Shown here one piece after another: positions 17,121-28,397 of a DNA stretch of 64,000 bases. The position numbers were made by a program, and so were the translations under genes. Source of the DNA: Nostoc sp. UHCC 0302 (GTDB lineage Bacteria > Cyanobacteriota > Cyanobacteriia > Cyanobacteriales > Nostocaceae); contig NZ_CP151099.1 in assembly GCF_038096175.1 (NCBI RefSeq), positions 6,798,001 through 6,862,000 on the forward strand, in the 5' to 3' direction. Numbering within the stretch: the stretch's first letter is position 1; every line of letters starts with the position of its first letter. The notes under the pieces were generated by a model. The model saw only the letters and a list, made by a program, of their open reading frames with translations. It was not told where the DNA came from and did not search any database.

Positions 17121-18089
17121 TTATCTATGTATTTTAAGATAATTGCTAATTCTTACTTCCCATACATAAAAAGGACTAATTAAAGTAGCAAAAAGTCTCT
17201 CTCTTTCACAGCTAACAACAATATCATTTTCAAGTATTGTCCGATAGCGAATATAGTATGATAGTAATTTAAATACATCTTTTATTAAGTATGCAAAAAA
17301 AGCAAAAGGTCTCTGCCAACTTTTAAGTAGTAACATCCGTAAATGAAAACGGCTTAAACCAATACCACGCATTAAGGAAATTAAATATTTTTTTTCTAAT
17401 CTCCATTGGGGAATAATATGTTCTATTACCATTGCTGGATTGTACCAAATTTCCCAACCTGCTTTATGAATGTACAACATGGCTTCTGAATCTTCTCCAG
17501 CTAACATTGATGACCCAACTCTACCTACTAGAAAAAGGCGCTCGGGTACATGAGCTTTCCACACATGGGGACGCACGACTAAACCTGCACCAGGAGGAAA
17601 TCCTTTTTTAGAAGGTTCATATAAAAGGGGTTTGTACCCTCTCTCATTAATAGCGAGGTAAAAAAGGATTGGTTTGAGATTTTCTGAGGGTTCAAACTCG
17701 AAAAGCCCATGAATTTGACTAGAGTATATACCAGCTTTTGGATAGTCTTGCCCAAATTTGTATGCTGAAATTACCCAATCGAGTGCAGGCAAATTATCAT
17801 CATCTAAAAATCCAACCAATTCACCATGAGCTTCAATAATTGCTCTATTTCTAGCAAAAGCTAACCCTTGTTCTCTTTCAAAAGAGTAGCGTAAGGGTAT
17901 ATCACTTTTGCAGTTGGTTTGGTACTCTTGAATAAGTTTTGCAGTACCATCTGTACTATTATTATCAACAATAATAATTTCCCAAATGAGTTGTTCTACT
18001 CCCTGCTGGATTTGCAATCGCTCTAGGACTTTAGATAAACGGTTTTCCCCGTTGTAAGTAGGAATGGCTACAGTAAAGTCAAAGGACAT
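17121..18089 (-). CDS. HpsE-like GT2 glycosyltransferase (second copy)
   Basis: 322 residues, homologous along its length to hpsE at 2245-3204. Shared motifs include FTVAIPTYNGE(N/S)RL, IIVDNNSTDGTAKL, GFLDDDNLPALDW, PSKKGFPPGAGLVVRP and EIWYNPAMVIEHIIPQWRLEKKYLI. It therefore belongs to the HpsE-type glycosyltransferase group rather than to the three following GT2 genes. It is the first gene of a four-gene minus-strand run. It may correspond to another lettered hps glycosyltransferase, but I cannot assign which. Confidence 0.85.
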   Translation of the reverse strand: MSFDFTVAIPTYNGENRLSKVLERLQIQQGVEQLIWEIIIVDNNSTDGTAKLIQEYQTNCKSDIPLRYSFEREQGLAFARNRAIIEAHGELVGFLDDDNLPALDWVISAYKFGQDYPKAGIYSSQIHGLFEFEPSENLKPILFYLAINERGYKPLLYEPSKKGFPPGAGLVVRPHVWKAHVPERLFLVGRVGSSMLAGEDSEAMLYIHKAGWEIWYNPAMVIEHIIPQWRLEKKYLISLMRGIGLSRFHLRMLLLKSWQRPFAFFAYLIKDVFKLLSYYIRYRTILENDIVVSCERERLFATLISPFYVWEVRISNYLKIHR

Positions 18090-18665
18090 AATGACGAACT
18101 GAGAATTAAGCTTAAAAAGTATGATAGTTTTATTGTTCCCAGTTAGCAGTAAAAAAATTCATCACCCATAAACTATTTGATTTTCTTATTTAAAGCGATG
18201 GGGAACAGGGGGTTAGGATTGCCTCTGGGCCGAGGAAATGTAGGAGAAAGAAAACTAAGAAAGACAGAACTGAAACAGAAGAATGCAGAAGAAGAGGAAG
18301 GTTGCCCACAAGGCACGAGGTTTCAACATCGCAGTTCTGTTAATAATATTCAGTTCTCTATGAAGATACGCTTTATTAGTAGACCCGTCTGTAGTTCCCT
18401 TGGTACGAGGGGACAGCGCCCAGAGGGTAAATAATATTTCAGTTTCACAAATAAACGCTATAACTCATTGAGGTTTACTTGAATACCTCCACACTTATCT
18501 GGAAAATAACGAGCAAGAACTTGGATTGTCTTCATAATTTGTACTAGACATGATACTAAATCTGCTTTTGCTATTTGATTCGCTGTATTCTTAATTACCC
18601 ATTTCTGATTTGTGCCTTGCAGACCAATTAGGAGTAGGTAATTAAGCTTTAACTAATCATAGATT
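18090..18665. other. Intergenic region, no gene seen
   Basis: 576 bp between the HpsE-like gene and clpB. One plus-strand frame (18177-18434) is open, but its composition (EEEE, GRGNVGER, GTRGQRPEGK) and the surrounding short G-rich repeats suggest non-coding sequence. It must contain the promoter of the glycosyltransferase run at its left end. Confidence 0.5.
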
Positions 18666-21335
18666 TCACGGTTCAGGCGATGATTCCAACAACTTTACAC
18701 TAGTGGAACTTACTGCCACCTTAATGGCAACTTTTTTACTAAAAGACAGACCATTTTCACCCTTGTCAATAAAAATCGTGTCTCCAGAGATAAAAGTATT
18801 CTCTAATAACTTGGTAGCAAGGGGGTTTTCTATTTCTCGCTGAATTGCCCGTTTAAGGGGACGAGCGCCGTAAACTGGGTCGTAACCTGCTTCTACTAAG
18901 TAATCACAGGCAGAGGCGGATATATCAAAAGAGATTTTTTGTTCTCGCAGGAGACTTTCTACCCGCTTGAGTTGAATGCGGATGATATGCCGCATTTCGG
19001 AACGACTTAGAGTGTGGAAGAGAATTATATCATCAACCCGGTTGAGAAATTCGGGGCGGAAATGTGATCGCAAAGCATCTGTTACCCGCTTTTGCATCAT
19101 TTCATATTTAGAATCATCGCCAGATACATCTAATATATGTTCGCTGCCGATGTTACTGGTCATGACAAGAACGCTGTTACGAAAATCTACTGTTCTGCCT
19201 TGAGAGTCAGTAATTCTTCCGTCATCTAATACCTGCAACAAAATATTAAACACATCGGGGTGAGCTTTTTCCACTTCGTCCAGCAGCACCACCGAATAGG
19301 GACGGCGGCGAATAGCCTCGGAAAGTTGACCACCTTCTTCATAGCCAACATATCCTGGAGGCGCTCCCACTAACCGGGAAACCGAGTGTTTTTCCATGTA
19401 CTCGGACATATCTAAACGCACCAAGGCATCATCAGAATCAAAGAGAAACTGAGCTAAAGCGCGGGCGAGTTCAGTTTTACCTACGCCAGTAGGCCCCATA
19501 AACAAAAATGAACCGATGGGGCGACTGGGGTCTTTCATCCCAGCACGGGCGCGACGAATGGCTGCTGAAACGGCTGCTACAGCTTCTTCTTGTCCAATAA
19601 CTCGTTGATGTAAATGACTTTCTAGTTGCAACAATTTTTGCCGTTCCGATTCCAAGAGGCGATTAACGGGGATACCTGTCCACTTGGCTACGATTTCGGC
19701 AATATCGGCTTCGGTGACTTGTTCTCGTAATAAAGCAGAACCTTGGTTTTGAATTTCTAAAAGTTTCGTTTCTTTGGCTTCGCGATCGCGCTGTACTCCT
19801 TCCAATTTGCCATACTTCAATTGAGCAGCTTTATTTAAGTCATAAGCGCGTTCTGCTTGTTCAATTTGGACTCGCAAGGCATCTTCTTCTTTCTTTAAAG
19901 CACTAATAGCCTCTAATAGTTGCTTTTCACCTTGCCATTGCTCATTAAATATTTGCTGTTTTTCTGTCAATATGGCGATTTCTTCTTTAATTCGCTGCAA
20001 ACGTTCTTTAGTTTGAGGAGTACCTTTCTCTTCTCCTGCCAATGACAGCTTTTCCATTTCTAGCTGCATTAAGCGACGGTCAATAGTTTCTAATTCTGCT
20101 GGTTTTGAGGTAATTTCCATTTTTAATTGTGCAGCTGCCTCATCCACCAAATCAATCGCTTTATCTGGCAAAAAGCGGTCAGAAATGTAACGGGCTGACA
20201 GAGTTGCTGCTGCTACCAGCGCTGAATCAGAAATTTTGACGTTGTGATGAACTTCGTAGCGTTCTTTCAATCCGCGAAGAATAGAAATAGTATTTTCTAC
20301 GCTGGGTTGATCTACAAATACCTGTTGAAAACGGCGTTCTAAAGCAGCATCTTTTTCAATGTGTTTCCGGTACTCATCCAGGGTGGTTGCACCAATACAA
20401 CGCAGTTCTCCCCGTGCCAGCATTGGTTTAAGCAAGTTTCCTGCATCCATAGCCCCCTGTTGATTGGAACCAGCGCCAACTACAGTATGCAGTTCGTCAA
20501 TAAACAGGACAATTTGACCGTTAGATTCCGTAACTTCTTTGAGGACTGCTTTCAGGCGTTCTTCAAATTCTCCTCGCAATTTTGCCCCAGCAATTAAACT
20601 GCCGATATCTAAAGAGATGAGCTGGCGGTTTTTCAGAGATTCGGGAACGTCACCGTTGACCATGCGTTGTGCTAAAGCTTCAGCGATCGCAGTTTTACCT
20701 ACTCCAGGTTCACCAATCAATACTGGGTTATTTTTGCTCCGCCGTGATAATACTTGGATGACCCTACGAATTTCGTCATCCCGTCCAATAACCGGATCTA
20801 ATTTACCAGCTTTTGCCTGTTCTGTGAGGTCTCTGCCAAATTTTTGTAGAGCTTCATAGCGGGATTCTGGACTTTGATCTGTCACTTTTTGGCTCCCGCG
20901 AACTGTTTTGATAGCAGTTTCTAGCTTGGTTGTATCTGCACTAAAGCTTTTGAGTATCCTTCGTCCTATGCGTTCATCCTCAGCGAAAGCCAAAAGGATG
21001 TGTTCTACAGAAATGTAGGAATCTTTCATTGTGGCTCGAATTTCTTCGGCTCGGTCTAGCATAACGTCTAAGCTACGACTAAGGTAGAGCTGATCGTTTT
21101 TACCAACTTTTGGCTGACGCTGGGTAAAAGCTTCTAGTTGTTGTTGTAAACGAATTGGATCGATTTCAGCGCGTGCGAGGATACGTATTGCTAAACTAGT
21201 GGGTTCTTCTAACAGGGCAATAATTAAATGTTCAACATCTAGTTGCTGTTGTTGATAAGCACGGACTATATCCTGAGATTTAACAATTGCTTCCCAGGCT
21301 TTATCAGTAAATTTATTAGGATCTGTAGGTTGCAT
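18666..21335 (-). CDS. clpB: ATP-dependent disaggregase ClpB
   Basis: 889 residues. The N domain (1-150) has the double Clp repeat ([30 protein letters not shown]). NBD1 has Walker A GEPGVGKT (~203) and Walker [16 protein letters not shown] coiled-coil middle domain (~400-530) is present, which separates ClpB from ClpA/C. NBD2 has GPTGVGKT (~605), [20 protein letters not shown] and [14 protein letters not shown]. The C-terminus is slightly extended (ends LLESSPEP). With DnaK it resolubilises aggregated proteins. Cyanobacteria often have two ClpB paralogues; which one this is cannot be decided here. It is monocistronic by appearance. Confidence 0.96.
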   Translation of the reverse strand: MQPTDPNKFTDKAWEAIVKSQDIVRAYQQQQLDVEHLIIALLEEPTSLAIRILARAEIDPIRLQQQLEAFTQRQPKVGKNDQLYLSRSLDVMLDRAEEIRATMKDSYISVEHILLAFAEDERIGRRILKSFSADTTKLETAIKTVRGSQKVTDQSPESRYEALQKFGRDLTEQAKAGKLDPVIGRDDEIRRVIQVLSRRSKNNPVLIGEPGVGKTAIAEALAQRMVNGDVPESLKNRQLISLDIGSLIAGAKLRGEFEERLKAVLKEVTESNGQIVLFIDELHTVVGAGSNQQGAMDAGNLLKPMLARGELRCIGATTLDEYRKHIEKDAALERRFQQVFVDQPSVENTISILRGLKERYEVHHNVKISDSALVAAATLSARYISDRFLPDKAIDLVDEAAAQLKMEITSKPAELETIDRRLMQLEMEKLSLAGEEKGTPQTKERLQRIKEEIAILTEKQQIFNEQWQGEKQLLEAISALKKEEDALRVQIEQAERAYDLNKAAQLKYGKLEGVQRDREAKETKLLEIQNQGSALLREQVTEADIAEIVAKWTGIPVNRLLESERQKLLQLESHLHQRVIGQEEAVAAVSAAIRRARAGMKDPSRPIGSFLFMGPTGVGKTELARALAQFLFDSDDALVRLDMSEYMEKHSVSRLVGAPPGYVGYEEGGQLSEAIRRRPYSVVLLDEVEKAHPDVFNILLQVLDDGRITDSQGRTVDFRNSVLVMTSNIGSEHILDVSGDDSKYEMMQKRVTDALRSHFRPEFLNRVDDIILFHTLSRSEMRHIIRIQLKRVESLLREQKISFDISASACDYLVEAGYDPVYGARPLKRAIQREIENPLATKLLENTFISGDTIFIDKGENGLSFSKKVAIKVAVSSTSVKLLESSPEP

Positions 21336-21874
21336 CTTTAGAATTTCGGCTTTTGGATTTTTAATTTAGGTATTGGGGATTGGGCATTAGTTATTAGGGG
21401 AGAGGTAACAGGTGACAGGTGATAGGGAATAATCTACCCTGTTACCTGTTACCTATTCTCTTCTTTTATCTCCCTCATTTTTTTCATCTCCTTCATTTGC
21501 CCCTTTAGCTCTTAAGAGTCCCTAATTTCCTGATAGCGTATATCTCTGATCGTAATTTGGGGTTGGTAATTTGTGATAGTTTTATCAACCACTTATTCCC
21601 TAATTTAAAACGAAAACACTTTTGTAAGGCTACTTTGCTAAATGCTGCTATTAGAGCTTTTGTTATTAGTGTTACTCATCAACGATTGTGTGAGGGTAAT
21701 AGTATAAATCTCTCGAAGTTAATCTGAGTAGCATTCTTGAGAGCAAGGGTGAGCAAAGAATAAACCGCTGTACAGGCGGGCTAGAAGCTCACGAAGAGGC
21801 AGGGAAGTAGGGGAGAATTAATTTATGGACTCCCCTTTAAGTCTAGCTACGCCTCTTTAGAAGATTATTGAGAA
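21336..21874. repeat. Intergenic region with imperfect hairpin of heptamer-type repeats
   Basis: 539 bp without a gene. Around 21398-21460 runs of (gg)taacaggtgacaggtgataggg face ccctgttacctgttacct, giving a long imperfect stem-loop. This kind of short tandem repeat is common in Nostoc intergenic DNA. The rest is AT-rich with no supported feature; the clpB promoter should be near 21340-21400. Confidence 0.55.
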
Positions 21875-22309
21875 TTACTGATTTACAAGTTGTGCTTGTG
21901 ATTCTTGCTTGGCTACTGAGCCTTGAGTACTTAGTTGAATCAGTTCAACCTTATACCCATCTGGATCTTCTATAAAAGCAATTACTGTCGAGCCGTGTTT
22001 CATCGGCCCTGGTTCTCGCACGATTTTACCACCATGCTTTCGGATTTCCTCACACGTAGCGTAAATATCATCAACGCCAAGAGCAATATGGCCGTAAGCA
22101 TTACCTAATTCGTACTTTTCCACCCCCCAGTTATATGTTAGTTCTATGACCGCCTCTTCGCTTTCATCGCCGTAGCCAACAAAAGCAAGGGTAAATTCTC
22201 CCCCAGGATAGTCTTTTCGCCTGAGTAATTTCATTCCCAGGACTTCGCAGTAGAACTTCAAGGATTCTTCAAGATTACCGACTCGCAGCATTGTATGTAG
22301 TAAGCGCAT
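21875..22309 (-). CDS. gloA: Lactoylglutathione lyase (glyoxalase I)
   Basis: 144 residues, one VOC domain. It begins [20 protein letters not shown] with metal ligand His5; [11 protein letters not shown] gives the second His (~74), and [10 protein letters not shown] and [11 protein letters not shown] supply the Glu ligands (~56 and ~122). This pattern is typical of Ni/Co-type bacterial GloA. The enzyme isomerises the methylglyoxal-glutathione hemithioacetal to S-lactoylglutathione. The C-terminus has a short Gln/Ala-rich tail. It is transcribed divergently from eno. Confidence 0.95.
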   Translation of the reverse strand: MRLLHTMLRVGNLEESLKFYCEVLGMKLLRRKDYPGGEFTLAFVGYGDESEEAVIELTYNWGVEKYELGNAYGHIALGVDDIYATCEEIRKHGGKIVREPGPMKHGSTVIAFIEDPDGYKVELIQLSTQGSVAKQESQAQLVNQ

Positions 22310-22347
22310 ATTGACCTTTTCTCCGTACTCAGTTCAGTATTATTATC

Positions 22348-23865
<1,518 letters not shown>

Positions 23866-23926
23866 GGAATAGGGAATAGGTTACAGGTATATCTCCTGTA
23901 CCCTGTCCCCTGTCCCCTTTCCCCTA
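23866..23926. terminator. Hairpin between convergent eno and argC
   Basis: Repeats gtagggaatagggaataggttacagg and cctgtaccctgtcccctgtccccttt pair imperfectly around the core TACAGG...CCTGTA. It probably serves as a bidirectional terminator for the two converging genes, but no strong T-tract is present. Confidence 0.5.
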
Positions 23927-23927
23927 A

Positions 23928-24986
23928 TTAAGGATAAAACCCCAACTTTGGCAACCCCAAAGTTTCATCCCAGTCCATCATCAGGTTGAGACACTGAATA
24001 GCTTGACCCGCCTGTCCTTTAATTAGGTTGTCAATTGCTGACATGACAATTACACGACCAGTACGCGGGTCTACTTCTAAACCGATATAGCAAAGGTTGC
24101 TCCCAGTTGCCCACTTGGTTTGTGGATAAATGCCGCTATCACAAACTTTTATCCAAGGAGAGTTGCGGTAGAAAGCATTATAAATGGTGATTAAGTCATC
24201 TCTTACTAAACCGGGATCACGCAATGTGGCGTATACGGTTGCTAAAGTCCCGCGCACCATCGGAACGAGGTGTGGTGTAAATTGGATGGTGAGTTCATGA
24301 CCAGCTAAATCACTACAAATTTGCTCAATTTCTGGGGTATGACGGTGACGCCCAATACTATAGGCTGCTAGGGAGTTGTCTGCTTCGGCTAGCAACAAGT
24401 TCACTTTGGCTTGGCGTCCACCGTCAGATGTGCCTGACTTGGCATCAATAATGGCTGTTTCTGGCACGATTAAGCCTTGCTTCAAAAGTGGCGAAAGTGC
24501 TAAGAGGCTGGCGGTGGGATAGCAACCGGGACAACCAATTAGCTGGGCTTCGGAAATGCGATCGCGATACAGTTCTGGTAATCCATAAACCGCTGTAGCA
24601 GCAATTGCGTGATCGTTCCTCTGTGTGCCATACCAAGCTGTATAAGTTGTCAAATCACTGAACCGATAGTCTGCACTCAGATCCAGCACTTTACATTCTT
24701 TTTCCAAAAGTTTGGGTGCAATTTGGCAAGCTAGACCATTGGGTAGAGAAAGAAATACTACTTCACAGCGGGAAGCAATTATTTCTGGCTCTACCGCCTC
24801 TATTGGCAGGTTAACTGCATGAGCCAGATGCGGATAGAGTGATGCTAAGGATTTCCCGGTGTTGCTCTCACCGCCTAAATAAACCAGTTCAACTTCTGGA
24901 TGATCCATCAGCAGTCTGACTAACTGTACTCCTCCATAACCTGACGCGCCAACAATCCCAACGGGTACGCGTCTCAATTTGCCCAT
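23928..24986 (-). CDS. argC: N-acetyl-gamma-glutamyl-phosphate reductase
   Basis: 352 residues. The N-terminal NADP-binding motif [17 protein letters not shown] is at ~9-25. The active-site Cys is in [15 protein letters not shown] (~150), and the dimerisation domain has [11 protein letters not shown] and RHRHTPEI. Third step of arginine biosynthesis: reduction of N-acetylglutamyl phosphate to the semialdehyde. The start ATG gives [19 protein letters not shown], as in other cyanobacteria. Confidence 0.96.
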   Translation of the reverse strand: MGKLRRVPVGIVGASGYGGVQLVRLLMDHPEVELVYLGGESNTGKSLASLYPHLAHAVNLPIEAVEPEIIASRCEVVFLSLPNGLACQIAPKLLEKECKVLDLSADYRFSDLTTYTAWYGTQRNDHAIAATAVYGLPELYRDRISEAQLIGCPGCYPTASLLALSPLLKQGLIVPETAIIDAKSGTSDGGRQAKVNLLLAEADNSLAAYSIGRHRHTPEIEQICSDLAGHELTIQFTPHLVPMVRGTLATVYATLRDPGLVRDDLITIYNAFYRNSPWIKVCDSGIYPQTKWATGSNLCYIGLEVDPRTGRVIVMSAIDNLIKGQAGQAIQCLNLMMDWDETLGLPKLGFYP

Positions 24987-25420
24987 GATCTGAAATCCTT
25001 ATCCCATGAATGGTTAATTCGTTCTCAGCTATCAACAATATCAGCGACCAGACGCATAGCACACAAAAGTCCAAAATCCCAAGTCCAAAACTTTTTGACG
25101 CTTGAACGCTAGTTGCTTTAAGTCGGCAGAGTCCTTCGGGTGACGCTCGTTCCGACGCTCCTTCGTCGCTAACGCTGCGCTAACAGCAGTCCCTTTACTT
25201 GGGGAGACCCCATCGGGCTGCTTCACCGCACGTGTGGCTGCACTCACCGCCTAACGCACTGGCTCTTCTTGACCTTTGACATCAGATTGTGAGTGTTTGA
25301 AGGCCCCTGCACTTTAGTACTAAACCATAATTTTTAACGGCAGAAATTTTCGCCATGTTATCAAATCATTGCTAGTCTACTTCTCCGTCCCATAAAGGAG
25401 CTACAATCTAAAAGAAGAAA
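24987..25420. repeat. Intergenic region with dispersed GC-rich palindromic repeat
   Basis: 434 bp without a gene. Between about 25120 and 25265 lies a GC-rich block (gtccttcgggtgacgctcgttccgac, tcgtcgctaacgctgcgctaac) with several small palindromes. It resembles the dispersed repeats of Nostoc genomes. The ribBA promoter should lie in 25290-25400. Confidence 0.5.
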
Positions 25421-27139
25421 TTGTTAAAAAAATTAACGTTGGTAGCTGGAAATCTTTCTGTGTCACAGCCTAAGACTACCCAAGCCTTTCAATTTGATCC
25501 AATTGATGCCGCCTTAGCAGACCTAAAAGCTGGTCGCGTCATTGTGGTCGTAGATGATGAAAATAGAGAAAATGAGGGCGACCTGATTTGTGCTGCCCAA
25601 TTTGCCACGCCTGACATGATTAATTTCATGGCGGTGGAGGCCAGAGGGTTGATTTGTTTGGCAATGACAGGCGATCGCCTTGATGAACTAGACTTACCAT
25701 TGATGGTAAGCAATATTACAGATACTAACCAAACTGCCTTCACTGTCAGCATTGATGCTGGCCCGCAGTTGGGTGTAACCACTGGTATCTCAGCGGAAGA
25801 CCGCGCCCGCACCATTCAGGTGACTCTTAACCCAGCTACAAAACCTACAGATTTACGTCGTCCTGGTCACATTTTCCCGATTCGAGCCAAGGAAGGAGGC
25901 GTGCTTAAGCGGGCAGGACATACGGAAGCAGCTGTTGACTTAGCTCGGTTAGCTGGATTATATCCTGCTGGGGTAATTTGTGAAATTCAAAACCCCGATG
26001 GTTCAATGGCGCGGTTGCAACAGTTAATTGAATATGCTAAAAATCACAATCTAAAAATTATTAGTATTGCGGATTTAATCAGTTATCGCTTACAGCACGA
26101 TCGCTTAGTGTATCGTGAAGTTGTAACCAAGCTGCCAAGTCAGTTTGGTCAGTTTGAAATTTACGCCTACCGCAATACCCTAGACAATACAGAACACGTA
26201 GCCGTTGTCAAGGGTAATCCAGCTAATTTTAAAGATGAGCCAGTTATGGTGCGGATGCATTCAGAATGCTTAACTGGTGACGCTTTGGGTTCTTTGCGCT
26301 GTGACTGTAGAATGCAGCTACAAGCAGCACTGAAGATGATTGAGAATGCAGGGCAAGGTGTAATTGTTTACCTTCGGCAAGAAGGACGAGGAATAGGTTT
26401 GGTCAATAAGCTCAAAGCCTACTCTTTACAGGATATGGGACTGGATACAGTAGAGGCAAACGAGCGTTTGGGATTTCCCGCCGACCTGCGCGACTACGGC
26501 ATGGGGGCGCAAATACTCATGGATTTGGGCGTCAAAAAGATTCGCTTAATTACCAATAATCCCCGTAAAATTGCTGGGGTTAAGGGCTACGGCTTAGAAG
26601 TAGTCGATCGCGTACCGCTGTTGATTGAAGCGAATGACTATAACACTTATTACCTAGCGACGAAAGCGAAAAAGCTCGGTCATATGCTGTTACAGACTTA
26701 TCTGGTAACAGTAGCCATCCAGTGGCAAGATGATCCAGAGGCTGTAACTGAACGCTATGAACGCTTAGAGAAATTGCGGCATTTAGCAAGAAGTAGCGAT
26801 TTATTGTTGCAAGAAGAAGCGCGTCCATTAGGGCTGGCCTTATTTAACAATCCATCGCTGACGGTACACTTGGGTTTTGATCAACCAAAAGTTGCTAGCT
26901 GTGATTGGTATAAACAAAGTGGTCATCCTTACCTGCAAGCGATCTTCCAAATTTTGGACAACCTAGTAAATGTACCTTACATCCAGAAGTTAGAATTCTT
27001 GATTTCTTCTGGTAGTGATCCGCTGATTAATTTGCAAGTCCAACTAGATCGGCAGACATTCTCGGATGGTACACTGCCTTCATCGATTAGCGATCGCTTA
27101 GAGACTCAGCAAATTTATAGCTTTAGCAAGACGGAGTAG
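25421..27139 (+). CDS. ribBA: Bifunctional DHBP synthase / GTP cyclohydrolase II
   Basis: Up to 572 residues. The RibB half has [10 protein letters not shown], the active-site RPGHIFPI and [16 protein letters not shown]. The RibA half has the zinc site with CLTGDALG followed by RCDCR, and [12 protein letters not shown] further ~150 residues follow the cyclohydrolase domain, as in cyanobacterial RibBA. It makes DHBP and the pyrimidine precursor for riboflavin. Start choice: TTG at 25421 has AAAGAAG 7 nt upstream; GTG at 25460 (VSQPKTTQ) with GGA ~9 nt upstream fits homologues equally well. No FMN riboswitch fold was recognised upstream. Confidence 0.95.
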   Translation: MLKKLTLVAGNLSVSQPKTTQAFQFDPIDAALADLKAGRVIVVVDDENRENEGDLICAAQFATPDMINFMAVEARGLICLAMTGDRLDELDLPLMVSNITDTNQTAFTVSIDAGPQLGVTTGISAEDRARTIQVTLNPATKPTDLRRPGHIFPIRAKEGGVLKRAGHTEAAVDLARLAGLYPAGVICEIQNPDGSMARLQQLIEYAKNHNLKIISIADLISYRLQHDRLVYREVVTKLPSQFGQFEIYAYRNTLDNTEHVAVVKGNPANFKDEPVMVRMHSECLTGDALGSLRCDCRMQLQAALKMIENAGQGVIVYLRQEGRGIGLVNKLKAYSLQDMGLDTVEANERLGFPADLRDYGMGAQILMDLGVKKIRLITNNPRKIAGVKGYGLEVVDRVPLLIEANDYNTYYLATKAKKLGHMLLQTYLVTVAIQWQDDPEAVTERYERLEKLRHLARSSDLLLQEEARPLGLALFNNPSLTVHLGFDQPKVASCDWYKQSGHPYLQAIFQILDNLVNVPYIQKLEFLISSGSDPLINLQVQLDRQTFSDGTLPSSISDRLETQQIYSFSKTE

Positions 27140-27196
27140 AGACGCGATTAACCCTTGTCTGTACAAGAGTTAGAATTGTGATTTTTTTGACTGCTT

Positions 27197-28066
27197 TTAT
27201 TTATTTACCCGATAAATTGGTCTTACCTGACGATAGGCATGAAGTAAGTTTAGGAATTTATCGCCATCAAAATTTATCGGGTCAATTTTTTGACCAGAAC
27301 GGTCTACGAGATGGTGGGTAGTGATGCGATCGTCTGGGACTTGACTTTGAGCAATTAACCAAGCCAGAGAATTATATTGAGCCTCGGTGTAGCCGCTATG
27401 AGTTAAGGGGTTAGTACTTTCATAACTGTCTGGCGGTGTTTCTAAAGAAACGTGATAAGCAAAATTATTCACAGACGGAGGCAAATTCGGATTAGTCTGT
27501 ACAGTTTCTACTCCATTGAAACCCTCAAATACTGAATTAGCTGCACCAAAAGCTCGTTTTTCTGGCGGTACTAGATAAACAACTGTCCCGTCTAACTTGA
27601 CTAAACTGTGGTAACTCGCTTGCACAGTTTCATCATTATGGGGTGTTTGAAAAAAATTAATGGCGCTGGAAGCAGAATAACTCGTTTCATGGAGTACTAT
27701 AATCGGCTCGTTATTGAGAGGAATACCATTTATATCTTTGGTGTACCGTTCTCCATAATTGCTTGGGTTAACTGAAGCAATTTCATAATTAGGTTTGTAC
27801 TTTGCAAAAGCTACAGTGGTAATGTACCTTGCTACAGTCTGGTTTGTCTGGACTGGGGATTGGTTAATATTTTGTGATTGGCGCTTTTGGTTGTTTGCTG
27901 ACTGTAATTGCGCCTGTGGATATTGACTCCAAGTTGTAATCTCTGGGTTTGATATTGTTGTATTAGTTTGTAGTTGTTTGGCTTTCCCAGCAAATAGCAC
28001 CAAAATTAAAGCGGCGAACATTAGAGAAATTAGTAGCACCCTGGTGGCCCAGTTGACAGACCTCAT
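27197..28066 (-). CDS. N-acetylmuramoyl-L-alanine amidase (Amidase_2/PGRP type)
   Basis: 289 residues. An N-terminal membrane anchor/signal (VLLISLMFAALILVLFAG, ~11-28) is followed by a Q/N-rich linker. The amidase domain starts at ~110: PIIVLHETSYSASSAINFF (first Zn His) and YHSLVKLDGTVVYLV. NFAYHVSLE and TTHHLVDRSGQKIDP hold the later ligand region. It would cleave the MurNAc-L-Ala amide bond of peptidoglycan in the periplasm, in wall turnover or septal remodelling. No SH3 or AMIN domain is present. It is converging with ribBA. Confidence 0.88.
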   Translation of the reverse strand: MRSVNWATRVLLISLMFAALILVLFAGKAKQLQTNTTISNPEITTWSQYPQAQLQSANNQKRQSQNINQSPVQTNQTVARYITTVAFAKYKPNYEIASVNPSNYGERYTKDINGIPLNNEPIIVLHETSYSASSAINFFQTPHNDETVQASYHSLVKLDGTVVYLVPPEKRAFGAANSVFEGFNGVETVQTNPNLPPSVNNFAYHVSLETPPDSYESTNPLTHSGYTEAQYNSLAWLIAQSQVPDDRITTHHLVDRSGQKIDPINFDGDKFLNLLHAYRQVRPIYRVNK

Positions 28067-28397
28067 ATTTTTAATACTGATAAAATAGCTGGTATTAATC
28101 TTAATATCTTAATTTTAAGTAAAAATAGGCTACCAGTATACAGCCATTATATTTGATTTGTAAAAATTGAAAGTTTTAGAATCCTTGTTTCTCTAAAAAA
28201 CTGGAATTCTTGTTTATTTCAAGTGATTTAGGACTGCTATCTCTGCGAATACTAAGTACTTATTTCAGGCGCTTCCTCTGTCTTTAGAACTATTTATATT
28301 ATGTCCGCTAAATTATACCAATTCAATTAATGATTGCAACAAGACGCGATTCATCGCGTCTCTACAAATGGTTTATTTTTAAAATATAACAATGGTA
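28067..28397. repeat. Intergenic region with small GACGCGATT...AATCGCGTC-type palindrome
   Basis: 331 bp between amidase and Roco gene. The element at 28343-28368 (gacgcgattcatcgcgtctctaca) is a near-perfect palindrome. It recurs at 57091-57114 and, in longer form, at 62270-62390. The rest is AT-rich and shows no gene. Confidence 0.6.

Noticed and set aside
18177-18434. 85-codon plus-strand ORF
   Set aside because: Repeat-like, G-rich composition, no ribosome site, no recognisable protein features.
25300-25420. FMN riboswitch upstream of ribBA
   Set aside because: No conserved RFN motifs (such as AGGGT...GCCCGCGA) recognised in this interval.
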